In this document: piece after piece, positions 1 through 11,836 of the stretch | How the letters are laid out: each line of letters opens with the position of its first letter | Position numbering within the stretch: the stretch's first letter is position 1 | Program-made: the position numbers and the translations under genes | Notes under the pieces: generated by a model | Database searches by the model: none | Seen by the model: the letters and a program-made list of their open reading frames with translations, nothing else | What the model was told of the DNA's origin: nothing | NCBI GenBank assembly: GCA_030077755.1 | Contig: JAQJZZ010000007.1 | Coordinates: 1,178,001-1,242,000, forward strand | Direction: 5' to 3' | Length of the DNA stretch: 64,000 bases | Source: Filosporella fistucella | Lineage: Eukaryota; Ascomycota; Leotiomycetes; Helotiales

Positions 1-1195
1 AATTGACAAACCTTGTAGACACGAGGAGAAGAAGCATAATCCTTCGAGCTACGCCGCTCGGGTCAGCTGCCAGCACATCATACACGGCGACGTGAAGGCC
101 GAGGCTGAGGCCGAGGCTCGTGTTTGTCGTGATGGAATTGGGAGATACGAGGCGAAGCGAGATATAGTGCAGGCAAGAGACGAGACAAGATAAATTAGGA
201 ACGAGAGTTATAAATAGGTGATTTAGGTTTTGGTTCATGTATTGGAGGACTGAGGAAGAACAGAGAATAGTACGAGTATAATACGGGAATATGCAAACAC
301 TTGCTCAATCGTGCACTGAGAGGTTGAGAGTCAAGGACATGGAATCATCAAAAACAAATAAACACATTCAAGTGAAAGTCGAGAGCAAAACGCAAACATA
401 TCAATCTCATTCTCGTCATTGTAATACTGTATCTCAACACAAGCAGCTCAGCTCGCTTTAGTTTAGAAAAATATGATACATGATCTTATCTCTCACCCAT
501 GCCCACTATTTCCTCGCCTCCCCTTTCGCAAGAAGGGCGAAGCAAAAACTAAGCAAATAAGAAAAAAGATAATTGCAAAACAAGAGCCGTCATCATGAGA
601 AACCAGTTCTGCGCGCTATTCCCTTGCGTGAATATGAATCAGCTGCGCTGCTATCATTCTGTTTTTTGTGAACCGGTGAGGGTTTGTCCTGAGTTCTAAT
701 CCTTCCATTCCCATCCCTCCCTTCCACCCCTTTCATACCCAAAATCAAAAAGCTTTCATAAACTATATTTCTCCCCCGATTACGAGTCTCGCAAGCCGAA
801 AGGGAGAAACAAAAAAAGAGCCGACGAAAACGGCAATAGAAGAAGAGAATTTATGAACACGCTAAAGGAAATTCAAATCTGACAAAAGGGGGTATTTCTA
901 AGCGAGAGACTCTGAGTGGGAAAATGAGTAAAACGAGTGTCCTGTTCAACCACCATACCGTCCATATGCAGCCCGACGACCCAATCCATGCCACCTGCCC
1001 AGAGAACTCCACCCGCCAAGGTCCTGAGTATCATGTTCTTTAGGAAATGGTCCGGATGCGACCTCAAGTCACAGAGGTAGCGAAAGCAAAAACCAATCCG
1101 TGAAAAGCAAACGCTGTCGTAAACGTCATAACAGACAAATGGACAAACAAATGAGATGTTTTGTAGTTTTAATATGATTGGTAATGTTGACAAGT
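1..1195. other. Left-edge region without a recognisable gene
   Basis: No conserved coding region was recognised here. The stretch immediately right of it is the 3' end of HAP2 (transcribed leftward), so roughly the last few hundred bases probably hold its 3' UTR. The first 200 bases contain a short imperfect GAGGCC/GAGGCT repeat near 99-119. Any gene starting left of position 1 would not be visible. Confidence 0.5.
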
Positions 1196-2239
1196 TCAAC
1201 CATCATCATCTGCGTCATCCTCATCGTCGTCCTCGTCTTCAGCGCTGCTTCTGACAGGGGGCGCATTAGGTTTTGACTTTTTGCTGGGTGTTGCGTTATC
1301 TGATTCGGCCTTTCGTTTTGTGCCAGATCCTCCGCCGCTTCCTGATGCTCCTTTTGCAGGTGTTTCAAGCTTCTCGCCATCATCACCATCTCCCTTGGTC
1401 CGTTCAATTTCGGCAACTTCATCAGCGGTCAAGAATCGTCCCCCAGGACCTCTTGGTCTTCTCATCGCATGATTATGTCTGCTTTCATGCAGGTAGGGTT
1501 TTCGGCCTTTCGATGTTAGGCGTAGAGCTTCCTCTAATCTTTGTCTTGCAACACGGCGCTTGAGGATTCGGTGGAATTGTTTTGCGTTGACATATAGCGG
1601 AGATTCTTCCACAGCTCCAGACACAAGCTCAGGAGATTGTGGATGTTGTTGACTCTGTGGCATTGGTGGTACTGAAGGTCGTGGCGCGCCGTGGTTCATG
1701 ATCGGCTGTGAGTTTGGTACGGCGGGACTTCCAACTTGGTTACTCATTCTTCTTCCTTGTTGAACCTGTCCGTGTCCAATCTGGTTGTTCATTTGCTTAG
1801 GCGATCGACGTCCAGCTTCCTGCTTGACAGACACACCTCCACCAAGTCTTGGTGATGTCTGGGGTAGACCAGAGTCGGGAATGGCGTAAGAGTAGCCTTG
1901 TCCAGAAGCCGCAGCTGTCGCAGCCATTGCTGCTGCTTGTGTAGAGAGTTGGTTCATCCCACCATAATGCATACTGGCTTGTGGGACGCCATACGCTGGT
2001 TGATAATTCATTTGTGAATGAATTCCATGGCTTTGGTTTTGTCCTGGTTGTTGAGTCTGGGTCGAGAGAATTGGAGAGGCTTGATTATGTACCGCATGTG
2101 AGTGTATTGGTTGTTGAGATGGCGATGTTATAGGAGCGCCTGAGCCAGCGTGTTGACCAGAATTTGGATATCCACCCTGAATGTGCCCTTGACTATGCCC
2201 GTGGGCAGGTTGATTCGGATATGGCGCGTACTCCATCAT
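1196..2239 (-). CDS. HAP2: CCAAT-binding factor subunit Hap2/HapB (NF-YA)
   Basis: The protein is the DNA-contacting NF-YA subunit of the heterotrimeric CCAAT-binding complex, which with HapC/HapE regulates respiration, iron and nitrogen genes. The 347 residues form one uninterrupted frame. An N-terminal half rich in Gln, His, Pro and Ser (typical activation region) leads to the NF-YA core: the subunit-association helix at about residues 216-238 ([14 protein letters not shown]) and the DNA-binding segment at about 247-269 ([16 protein letters not shown], ending GPGGRF). The tail is acidic and Lys-rich (about 280-347), ending in an Asp/Glu run. The start is the first of two adjacent Met codons, where the Gln/His-rich frame opens. 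Phe replaces the Tyr usual after NAKQ in animals. No intron is needed, although one in the 5' UTR is possible in the long upstream region. Identification is firm. Confidence 0.95.
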   Translation of the reverse strand: MMEYAPYPNQPAHGHSQGHIQGGYPNSGQHAGSGAPITSPSQQPIHSHAVHNQASPILSTQTQQPGQNQSHGIHSQMNYQPAYGVPQASMHYGGMNQLSTQAAAMAATAAASGQGYSYAIPDSGLPQTSPRLGGGVSVKQEAGRRSPKQMNNQIGHGQVQQGRRMSNQVGSPAVPNSQPIMNHGAPRPSVPPMPQSQQHPQSPELVSGAVEESPLYVNAKQFHRILKRRVARQRLEEALRLTSKGRKPYLHESRHNHAMRRPRGPGGRFLTADEVAEIERTKGDGDDGEKLETPAKGASGSGGGSGTKRKAESDNATPSKKSKPNAPPVRSSAEDEDDDEDDADDDG

Positions 2240-4320
2240 TTGTAGTATATGCTCCTAGTTCGTATCTAGGAGTCTTAAGAATATGAGAAGTTGTGGATGG
2301 TCTGAAGATGTTCGGCGCGTTTACTGAGTTGCCTAGCAGTCGCAAGACGTTTAGACAGGCAGAAGTTGCAGCAGTTCGATATGCGCGCTGGTATGACGAT
2401 CGTCAAGCGTATCGTTTAGGTTGTGATATTCGATTATGGATATTGGAGTATTCTGAAAATACGTCAACTTGTGCGAGCGCGTTGTATCTGTTGTCGAGAA
2501 TATCCAGGTGGCTGTCCGTCAACTAGTGAATAAGCCTTCTTGTCAATTCGTTATGCGTGGATGTGCTGGCAGGCGATCTGGTAGGGTGTACACCGCAATT
2601 GGCCGCAGCACAACATATGCAAGCTGATGTAGACGAAGGCGTTCCCGTGGGCAGGTAAGGCTTGCGGATCAGGCTCAAGATATATCCCCACGTGAGAGGA
2701 TGAGGCGGTGTTTGCGCTTGAGGCTATTCGAGACAAGCTGCTGAATAGCTTCAAGGACCTTGATGTTCACGAGCCACTGGAGTAACGTGCTCTTCCCCAG
2801 TTAATATTCAACGGCGTCGCAGTTACTATCCAACCAAAGGTATTAGTGACAGTGTTTGGTCAAGGCTCAAGCAGTCTTTCAGGACGATTGGGGGGTGGGA
2901 GATTTGGGACCGATGTTGTTTTTTGCCTTGGACCAGTGTGATGCGTTGGCCATGCATACCGGCATGCAAAACTAGGCTTACCTTGTCAATCAGCTTCACC
3001 CACAATGTGCTATTCCTGTCAAAACAATGGCGTGAGATAAATGACGGTAATCCGAAAGCAGAATCAAGCTGATCCGAGCTGCGCAGATGATGCTGAGGCT
3101 TTATGTTGATGTTGGCGACGCGCCGTGGTGGAGGAGGTTGGGTGCGGCTGTGATAGATTTTGACGACCGAACTTCGAAGTCGAGGTCGGGATGGAAGTCG
3201 CGACACTGCAATGCGCCCTGAAGCACAACCAGCGGGTCGGAACGAGATTTCGAAGCCAAAACTTCACAATTGTGCGCAAGATTCTGAATGACAACACAAG
3301 GTCAGCAAAATATACTTCGACACACAACTGACAGCCGCGACGCGCACTCGGCGCGAGAGCAGCTGGGGAAGATAGCCCTGAACGTTGAATTAAATTCTCC
3401 GTTTTTGCGCCTACAGAAGCTCTCACCTCCAATCCGTGGCGACGAAGCTATCCAGCAAAGTCAACTGGATCAGAACAGGAATCCCTACCGCAGTGCCTGA
3501 CAATCACGGGATTGCGATGAGGGCCAATTGATGTCGCGATGAAGCTTTTCGCGATGATGATAGGGCTCCGGTTGGTGATAGAGCTTTCGGTGTTGACGTC
3601 GAGGATTGGCCAAGTTCCGTGCAGGCTTCTACGATCCCAGGCTGCCAGATGCGATGCGAAGCGGTCCCAGGGACGTGAATTTGGGCAGATTGTCGCGAAT
3701 AGGTTATTATTTCGCGAGTACTCTACTCTTTGGCTATGGTTCGTTATCGAGGGGCCTTTTCTGAGTCGTTCTGGAAGGTGATTTGATGGCTGAGGTGATT
3801 GGTTCTATAGATGTTGATGGAGGAGGGAGGAGAAGATGTGAGTGGACGGGGTGAAAAATGGTGCTGTTAGTGTGATTTGCCAGGCGAACGTGGGTTTCTT
3901 GGGGCGGCTGAGAGGAGGAGTGAGGTGGGAGGAAGAAGTCGAAGAGGGAGGAAGGTCTTGGTCGGTGGTGGCTCGGATGGGTGGTGCTGGCAAGCAAGGC
4001 AGGACGAGTGAGCAGCACTTGCACTGCAGCAGTGACAAGGTCGAAGCAGGACGACCTCGATGGGTGCGGGTAAGGGTAGGTAGGCAGGTAAGGCCGGGTC
4101 GAGGGTTTGGTCAACAGGTGGGTGGGTGGGTGACTGAGTGGGTGTGGTGGTGTAGTCGGGACGTAGGAGCAGGTAGGTTCGGGCTTAGGTGAACCGGAAG
4201 AACTTGACCCAGAATAGGTACTTGTATATCGAGATGGAAGGACTTTTTCTTTGGGATCCAGGACCTTGGACTCCGGCGACAATTGGGAAATCTGGGACAG
4301 CTACAACCAACCGACAACGA

Positions 4321-4345
4321 TTGCCTTGCCTTGCCTTGCCTTGCC
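4321..4345. repeat. (TTGCC)5 microsatellite
   Basis: Five perfect copies of a TTGCC pentamer lie in the HAP2 upstream region. The match is exact by eye. Confidence 0.9.
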
Positions 4346-4565
4346 TGCTTGGTCTTTTCGTTACGGGGAGGTAAATTTTCTAGGCTTGGCCCGACCAGAA
4401 CAGCTCCTGTTGCTCCGCACTCCAGGTGAAACTTGGGCAGAATTCGACTGAGGGTAGGGCGGCCACTGAACCGAAAGAACACGACAGCAGCACCCAACAA
4501 GGTCGTGTGATTGGAAGTTTACCAGCAGATCACACTTCGGGGAGAAAATGTGGGAGAGACGGTGG

Positions 4566-4589
4566 GAGCTTGAGCTTGAGCTTGAGCTT
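4566..4589. repeat. (GAGCTT)4 hexamer repeat
   Basis: Four consecutive GAGCTT units (first boundary approximate) sit about 220 bases from the TTGCC repeat. On the opposite strand this reads as a Lys/Leu-type low-complexity peptide, so coding potential seen there is an artefact of the repeat. Confidence 0.85.
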
Positions 4590-4861
4590 GGGTAGGGGAG
4601 CAGTGTGGAGGTAAAAAATGATATCAGGCCTTGAACTGTCTCGTGCTTTTTCGCTCGTTCGTGCGCGTGCGTTGGAGAGTTTATTTGCGGACAACAGAGC
4701 GGCAGCAGCCTGTGATTTGAGAGTGTTTCGTTTGGGATACAACAATAATGCAATAACGAGAAACGATTATGCCGGGTCTGCGACGATGACCAGATCCTGG
4801 ATGCGGCTGTGATGACCGACTTTTGATTGACTGAGCTGGGCTGCTGCTGGAAACTGGGTGG

Positions 4862-4880
4862 ATGATATGATATGATATGA
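4862..4880. repeat. (TATGA)n short tandem repeat
   Basis: Three to four copies of an ATGAT/TATGA pentamer occur in the HAP2 upstream region. Confidence 0.8.
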
Positions 4881-5147
4881 CAGATACTTTGCACAGTACA
4901 ATAAGGTACAGTACAGAACGGGTAGATGGCTGGGTGCTGCTTATGACATGGAGCTCTATGACGAGTTCAAATGTCGCAGTCTTTGACGGGAACACAGGCG
5001 GTGAACAGCAACAGCCTCCCGATTTGGATGCACCTCAGTCCTCAGTCTTCACTCACTCTGCTGTCGCTCCCAAAAGTCCAGGCCTGCGATGTGGATGTTC
5101 TGTCAGAAGCTCGGGGACGCGGTTACGATCCGGGTGTGTGGTGATGG

Positions 5148-5188
5148 TGTGTGTGTGTGTGTGTAAGGGAGCGGTGGTGGTGGTGGTG
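5148..5188. repeat. (GT)n followed by (GGT)n microsatellites
   Basis: A dinucleotide GT run (about 5149-5164) is followed within 10 bases by a GGT trinucleotide run (about 5172-5188). The close pairing of different unit sizes is typical of slippage-prone upstream DNA. Confidence 0.85.
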
Positions 5189-5585
5189 GGTGACGGTGAC
5201 AGTCGTTTTTCTCGGGGAACGTGTTCAGCACGGGAACGACGGCTTGCAGATGTCAAGACCCAAGTCAGCTTCTGGAGGTGAGGGGGGCCAAGTCAAGTCA
5301 AGAGCAGGACAAATTGAGAATTAATCATAAGAGGGTACATAAGAGACAAATAAGAGGGAGCAATGGATTTTAATACGTGACTGGGGGAGTTGAATTTCGA
5401 GGCTCTCATCATATGGTTGGACGACGAGAGGAAATAGAGCTAGACGCTTCTGTGACTGGGCAATCTCGATTCATTATTGTCCCAATGAGCTGTGGCAGCC
5501 CGGCGCATTTCGAGACAAGATTCTGAGCACCACGTGCGCTCATGATCAGTCCGGATCCTGCACCTCCACTCGCCTCCTCACATTT

Positions 5586-5690
5586 CCCCTTGCCCTTGCC
5601 CTTGCCCTTGCCCTGCCCTTTGGCTGTGCCTTTTCATTATCCTTTCCTTTCCTTACCTCTCCTCTCCTCTCCTCTCCTTCCCTCTCCCAG
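5586..5690. repeat. (CCCTTG)4 and (CCTCT)n pyrimidine repeats
   Basis: Four CCCTTG hexamers (about 5587-5610) are followed by a C/T-only tract with a CCTCT/TCTCC repeat (about 5655-5680). Open frames over this stretch are repeat artefacts. Confidence 0.85.
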
Positions 5691-6900
5691 CCTCAGCTGT
5701 TTTGAGATGTTCCCCCGTCCCGCTGGTACCCAGACGAAGTCATCTTGGCCCACCCTTGTCTCCCTGCAAGTGCAGATTATGAGCCATCTTGATTGACCTT
5801 CTTTCTCTTCGACCCTGTCAGCACACCGCCAAATACCAATAACCGTATTTTTACATCACCGCCATCTTCAAGAGCAATACCCGCAACGGCAGAGAAGCAA
5901 GGACCAAGAGGAATATACGAAGTACTCATAGTAGAGAGGAAAATACCTACCTACAACCTAATAGTTTCCCGCTTGTAAGTGGCGTCAACGATGGGAAAAG
6001 AGAGCATGAAATGGGAAAGATGGGAATATTACTGTACTATGCTTGACCTTGGAAATTGAAATGTGAAGGGACCAGGAACCTCCAGATTACTATGAATTAT
6101 TATAATTAGAAGAACCTTAGGTAGGAAAAGAGCAAGGCCTTCAAATTCCGGACAGGCCGATGACAGCTCTTCCCCCTCCGTCATCGATCCATGTCACAAA
6201 ACCCCAAAATAGGGAATTCGAAATCTCGCCTGTGAATTGAGCCTATTTGCACTCTCGTTCTCGAAGTCAATTGCAATTCTTCCAGTCCCAAAGCTCATCC
6301 TCGTCTTTCCCACCAGGAAGACATTAAATGAGTGAGAAATATATAAGGTGTATCCAAGATCTTAATTCATGCATAGCACTACGACGATCATATCCGTATT
6401 ATTGTTATCGTTTGCGATCAGGACGTTGCATTCGCCTTCTGCTATGACTATTATATGCCTCGTGCCCACCTGCTTCTCCTCACTCACTCACCCACAGAAT
6501 TTCGGAACCAGCTTCTCTCCAGCCATTATCCCTTTCCCAGCCTCCCTCATATTATCTTTTTCCTCACCTGGTGGCGATGCTACCCACACTTGCCTGCTGT
6601 AACTGGATATTCTAATGATTACGAATCTCGCTGCTTCTTTTGTTTCCACTACTGCACACTGCGAAGTGCGGAGAAGGCATGTCTGCGGTTACCTGGGAAG
6701 AGGAATAAGAAACCGTTGTGCATCCCTCCTTCCTGTAGAATTCTCATCGTATAGCCGCCACGATCCTATCTCGGTGTCAGTCATCAGTCATCTGTCATAA
6801 TCCAAGTCAAATCAACGCAGAAATTACATCGCCTGTTCCTTGTCAAAACGTCCTTATTTCCTTTTGACGGAGTATACGGCTGTATATCGACACAGAACAA

Positions 6901-8680
6901 GCATACTCCGTAGTACCTCGTCAAATACGGTAATCCGTACCACTCATCTCATCTCCTCTCACTCACATTCCTTGCAAAGGCTTTCTCTCCACACGGGCAT
7001 CTCACACACGGAACCAATATGAGCCACAACCGTCACAACAGAAACGGCAATCTCAGAATGAAACCCTCCGTCAGAAAAATCAAGTACCTTGAAGTAAGCC
7101 TGTCTATCAATCTCCTCTTCCGAACGTCATCCCCAATCTCCTGGAACGTATTTCTCCTTGTGGTGGATTGATGGTTCACTTCTCGCCGACCACTCATATC
7201 GCAGAACGACACTTCTGCGTCCTCATTCGGCGCCTATTCTGACTACGCTCTGGTCACTTACGCGCTGCGGTGGGTGTGATGGAGCAGTGGGACATAGGAT
7301 GGGTTTCGTGTTCCTGGCGCCTAATTCGTCTTGTTGATACCCCTTCGCATAATCCTGCTCTTCTTGCTCGTTCGTTGGCTGCGGAATCCTTGGATCGTGG
7401 CCTGATGTCACTGAAGCCTGTGGCGAAGAAACTCCAATTTCAGATCACGAGATGTGAGGCTGAGGAGATTATTGATGATGTACTCCCGTATTGATCGATC
7501 GTCAGCTCAAGGTCGTGGTATTCGATGGCGAGAGGGGCATATAATGGGTCGAGACCTATGCTAGAGCTGGCTTGACTGTTCCATTCGTCCTTGTACCCCT
7601 ATACTTTCTCTCAATATCCGAATGTATCGCCGACTCGTCGAGACTTGTCATGTTTCTTTGTCTGGCTGTAGCCATATATTGGCTCTCATCAAGTATTGTA
7701 TCAAAGCGTAGGATCAGAGATATCCTATGAAGTCCAGTCCTACAAGACATGCGAGGAACGAGCGTCCCCGTTATCTTCTTTTGTTTTGAAGCCGTTTGTC
7801 CTACTGTGACAGAAACGCCAGGAGCAGCCTGCCTTTTCGGGCCAACTGGCTCTTGACTATGAGACATGTGTCCAAAGTCGTAATATCATGCTAGACATAG
7901 TCTGCAGCAAGCTGCATTGGCAATACTGGGTCGATCGTGGCCCGCCCCGCTGTCTATTCCGAAAGTCTCTTCCTCGGATGGCGCAGCATCGGGCAGCAAT
8001 GGCATTGGCAGATTTAAGGACCAATAAGGTATTGTACAACACGATCGAGCACTTGAAGCCAAACCTCAGAGATGGTCTGAGGAGAAACGTACAGCTTGTG
8101 TCTATGCTATAGCCCATCGTGCTATACCCGATTTCAGGCCAGAGCTAAGACCCCACAACTTGGTCAAACCAAGAAGTGAAAGGACACGAGGAAAACAAAA
8201 TTGGTGGTGGCAAAGTCTGCAGGGCAGATGAGTGCCCTTTTCAGCTCTACTAGGTAGAAGTGAAGATGATATTGGGAATTAGAAATAATCAACTTCATAG
8301 CCATTATCGAGATTGTCTTTGGTCAAATGTGAGACCTATGAATCAATTTACATTTATATATAACTTTTGAGATGAAAATAGTGCTCGTTCTTGATTTGTG
8401 ACATCCAAAGCTGAGAGATATTCTCCCCGTCCCAACACTCTAAGAGGGATTTTCTCTCCCACAGAATCTATCAGGCTATTGTGGCTTTCGAGGTGGTGTG
8501 CTCAACATGGTCAACCAAGTATCAAAGGTATGTCGAAGTTGACATATTCGATACGGCTCCTTTGCCTGCCTGCCTGCCTGCCTGATGGGGTCGTCTCCAA
8601 TCTGGTGCCCAGTTCTACTGAGGTATCTATTCCAAAGTGCGACTCGCAATGGGTAACAAATCGCAGCCTCTCACTCTATC
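6901..8680. other. Region without a recognisable gene, downstream of TRM5
   Basis: No conserved protein or RNA gene was recognised. Short open frames on both strands around 7.5-8.1 kb lack family motifs. The rightmost few hundred bases probably hold the TRM5 3' UTR. A GCCT repeat lies at 8564-8583. Confidence 0.45.
8564..8583. repeat. (GCCT)5 microsatellite
   Basis: Five perfect GCCT tetramers lie just downstream of the TRM5 stop codon, probably in its 3' UTR or beyond. Confidence 0.9.
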
Positions 8681-10462
8681 CTACCTACTCCTGAACGCAA
8701 CTTCAGCAGGCAGCCTGAAGGTTGCGCAGAACATTCTCTTCTTCGGCGCTACATCCCGAACCTCGTAGATCACTAGTTCTTCATCGCCTGGCTTCACCAC
8801 GTAACGTAGCTTCTCCGAAATTCGCTCGCAGATCTCGATACTCTCTTTCACATTATCCTCGCTCTTTGTCGAAAAGCAATGCACATGGACCATTGGCAAC
8901 TTCGTCTGCGTATGTGGTGCGAAGAGGGTTTCGTGACCATGGTAGAGTCCATTGAAGGAGCCTAAAAAGTCAATAGCTGTGGCAGGGAGGTTCATAACAA
9001 AGTGGTTGATAGTCTGAGGGATGGTGAGGATCGTAGGAGGCTTTGCTGGGACTGCTGGATCGGGCTTTCGTGATTGCTTGGCCGGAATCGTTACAGTGTT
9101 TTGCCCTGTAGCTGTCAACTGCAAGACATCATCGGCAGCATGGTGGATGAAGGTGTGCCCATCTTCGCAGAATGGACGAACATAATTTTGGACCTGAGAC
9201 TTGTTAGAGAAGGCTATACATAGGGTACTAAATTGAGTAGTAGAGAACATAAGAGATCAGATTAAAACGCCTTGTCAAAGGCAATATCATCAATACCAAC
9301 TTGTGGCTATGTTGACCGTCGTGATAATAAATCATCATGAAAGTGTTCTAAATATCTTGGAGGAGAATTGAGCTACCTTATTCCTGGTGATAGCATCCTT
9401 CATGCTTGCGAAGCTGTCTGGGTTGAGGTCGTTTGCCCAAACGAAGACTCCCTTCTTGCCTGCTGGAATGGCAAAAGGGCCAATACCTGCCATGACATCG
9501 CATACAACTTCTCCTCGATTGAATGAGTCTACTAAGCGTTTATGTTCTGTCTGTAGCCTGCTGTTCCAATAGACCTTCGAGTAGTCAAATCTGAACGTAC
9601 AGTCACCTTCGCTGAGTTCAACATTCATGTCGTCCGGTCCAGCAAGTACTTCATACGCAAAGGTTCTGAATTCTGAATGTGTACCAACATTGTCAACTTT
9701 GTTGATGACGGTTTTGATTGTGGGATTCTTATCTACAAGAACTTCCGCGATAACATGCTTGTATTGCTGATATTCATCTCGGAGATTCAAATGCGCTGAA
9801 AAGTGTCAGTTGTGATTTCTGGACCAAGGTGTTAACATACCAACATGTCCAACAATGGCAAACCCGACGGGTATCTCTTGTTGAGCATCTTCTGGGAGTA
9901 AGGATGTCATTACATCGTCTATAAAATTGTTAATCCCTTATGCATCTCCTAGCATTCCTCCTTCACTCACGGTATGTCCAATAATCGTAATCGAGTTTTA
10001 AATCGTACGAAACGACACCAGCTTCTTCTTTCTCGACCACATCTTTCAATATGGTACTCCACGTGGTTGGGTCTATGCCAATTTAGAAAAGCGCAAGAGA
10101 GTATTTTAATGTCAGAAATTACCATCAGCCTTGACCTCTGGCTTCAGAAGCAAGCACTTCCCTCCTTTGGCAGCCAGAGCAGCGTCGGGATCAGGTCGCA
10201 CGTTCAGTAACCTTTCAAGTTTCAGCAATTCTTTGCTCTCTTCCAGTTTTGTTCTTAGTCGTGAGATATTCTTAGGGCTCGATATTCTAGCAGCTGAGAT
10301 CGGAACCGTTTTCGAGAACAGTGAACGGTCTAGAATTGCACCTAAGGAGCGTACAATAGGGGGGCGGATTATGGTCATATCGGTAGAAGCTCCAGCACTT
10401 GGGTTCTGTCATATGGATTAGTAGAGACCTTCATTTATCACCGCATCATGACAAACCTCCAT
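8681..10462 (-). CDS. TRM5: tRNA (guanine37-N1)-methyltransferase Trm5
   Basis: Trm5 transfers a methyl group from S-adenosylmethionine to N1 of G37 beside the anticodon, preventing +1 frameshifting; in fungi it serves cytosol and mitochondria. Exons that keep frame: 10462-10457 (only Met-Glu, tentative), 10405-10123, 10072-9971, 9918-9841, 9795-9377 and 9193-8681, giving 466 residues. Family signatures are [13 protein letters not shown] (seen as [10 protein letters not shown]), the AdoMet-binding motif [18 protein letters not shown], the following WANDLNPDS, and the catalytic-region motif [13 protein letters not shown]. If the two-codon first exon is wrong, translation can start at the in-frame Met at 10378 ([13 protein letters not shown]), losing about 11 residues. 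It is divergent from the AlkB-like gene, whose proposed start lies only about 245 bases from this one, so they probably share a promoter. Confidence 0.88.
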
Positions 10463-10706
10463 TGCTTCATAGCGAGTTGTGGGGAATAGAGAGAGATGAA
10501 TTTTGTGTTTCGCGAGTCACAAATTAATTTTTGGTTCCCGGTACGAGGCTGAACATATTATCAGAAGGCTAGCCTTGACTATTGTAGGAAATGATGTCAT
10601 TGGCTACACGGCTATATATGACGAGTCTTCCAACAAGGCTTCAAAAAAGCTGGGGTTCCTCCTAGCCTTGTCCCCCGTTTTCCATCACCCATCCTACATT
10701 ACCAAA
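10463..10706. promoter_or_regulatory. Shared divergent promoter, TRM5 / AlkB-like gene
   Basis: About 244 bases separate the two proposed start codons, which point away from each other. The right gene's frame remains open upstream to 10503, so its start could be earlier and the interval shorter. No specific element was identified. Confidence 0.4.
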
Positions 10707-11814
10707 ATGACTGGAAATGAAAAAAAGCGGACTTTGGATGCATTTTTCAAGCCGCCACCAAAGAAAGTAAAGGTCTCGGAAGGCTTCAACCCCACTACGT
10801 CGGTGCAGGAGAATGATGCTGTAGTGCAAAACAATGTAAGTGGCGAAACGCGAAATTACTTCGATACTGACAGAGAATTTCAAAAGCCGTTGGAGTGCAC
10901 AAGTCATCCTACATATCCATTTCCAATACCATGCCTCCCAAAGACAGTTTCATCTGAATTTCCTTCTCTGCCTTCCACAACAGGAAAAGCAATGAATGAT
11001 CAAGCAGACCTTGATTTACTCTACTTTCAACCTTACATCCCGAGATATCTCGAACGTCAAGTTTTCCAATTCCTTCGCTCGGAACTGCCATTTTATCGAG
11101 TGGAGTACACCATCAAGCGTGGAGGTGTTGAGACGCAAATACGTACCCCAAGGTCAAATTTACTTCTGTCATTTGGAGCTAGGCTAATATCATGTTAGAT
11201 ACACCACAGTTTTTGGACTTGATGACACATCGAGATTCGATGAAAATGGCGAAATTGTTGATGCCAAGACAGGAAAGAACATATTAAATGATCGATTCTA
11301 TTCCAAGTATCCTCCACGGCCAATTCCCAAATGTCTCGACGATCTCAGACTCTCAACAGAATCGGCAACAGGATGTAGATTCAACTTTTGTCTTGTCAAC
11401 TACTACGCCTCGGGATCTGATAGTATCTCATATCATAGCGACGACGAAAGATTTCTGGGGGACCTCCCAGCAATTGCATCATTCTCACTTGGAGCAAAAC
11501 GGGACTTTCTTCTCAAACACAAGCCAGTAGCACCAAATGATAATGCTCCGCCACCACCCGAGACGAGGCCGATAAAACTCCCACTGGCAAGCGGCGATAT
11601 GATACTAATGAAGGGTAGAACGCAGGCAAACTGGCTTCACTCTATACCCAAACGCACAGGCAAAAACGGGGAAGATGGTGGGAGGATAAATATCACTTTC
11701 CGACGAGCTATGGTGAAAGGAGGAACCGAGAACTATTATAATTATAATGTCGGAACTGGGCCGGTCTATAAATGGGATAATAGCACACGAGAGATGAAGC
11801 TATGGAAAGCTTAA
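10707..11814 (+). CDS. AlkB-type 2OG-Fe(II) dioxygenase, ALKBH2-like DNA repair
   Basis: Predicted to remove alkyl groups oxidatively from damaged bases (1-methyladenine, 3-methylcytosine), using iron and 2-oxoglutarate. Two exons, 10707-11152 and 11199-11814, are joined at a 46-nt intron and give 353 residues. Visible iron ligands are the H-x-D in SYHSDDERF and the distal His in NWLHSIPKR; the Arg pair in RINITFRR is the 2OG-binding signature. The RYTTVFGLDD region and YYASGSDSISYHSDDE match the ALKBH2/3 group. The N-terminus reads KKRTLDAFFKPPPKKVK: a PIP-box-like core (L-x-x-F-F, with Lys in place of the usual Gln) joined to a basic, nuclear-localisation-like stretch. This suggests coupling to PCNA in the nucleus (inference). 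Met at 10707 is chosen because this motif follows directly; the frame stays open to an earlier Met at 10503. Confidence 0.85.
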
Positions 11815-11836
11815 TGACTTCTCATCATCGAGCTTC

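Larger units (their letters stand above)
2240..6900. other. Long non-coding, repeat-studded region upstream of HAP2
   Basis: About 4.7 kb in which I recognise no protein family. Open frames are low-complexity and occur on both strands. The region is marked by many short tandem repeats of different unit lengths (listed separately) and by C/T- or G/A-rich tracts. It most likely contains the HAP2 promoter and long 5' UTR, possibly with unspliced leader introns or non-coding RNA. This role is inferred from position only. Confidence 0.4.

Noticed and set aside
3734..4282. Leftward 182-codon frame rich in Pro/Ser/Thr
   Set aside because: Composition is driven by C/A-rich low-complexity sequence and short repeats; no domain and no splice partner.
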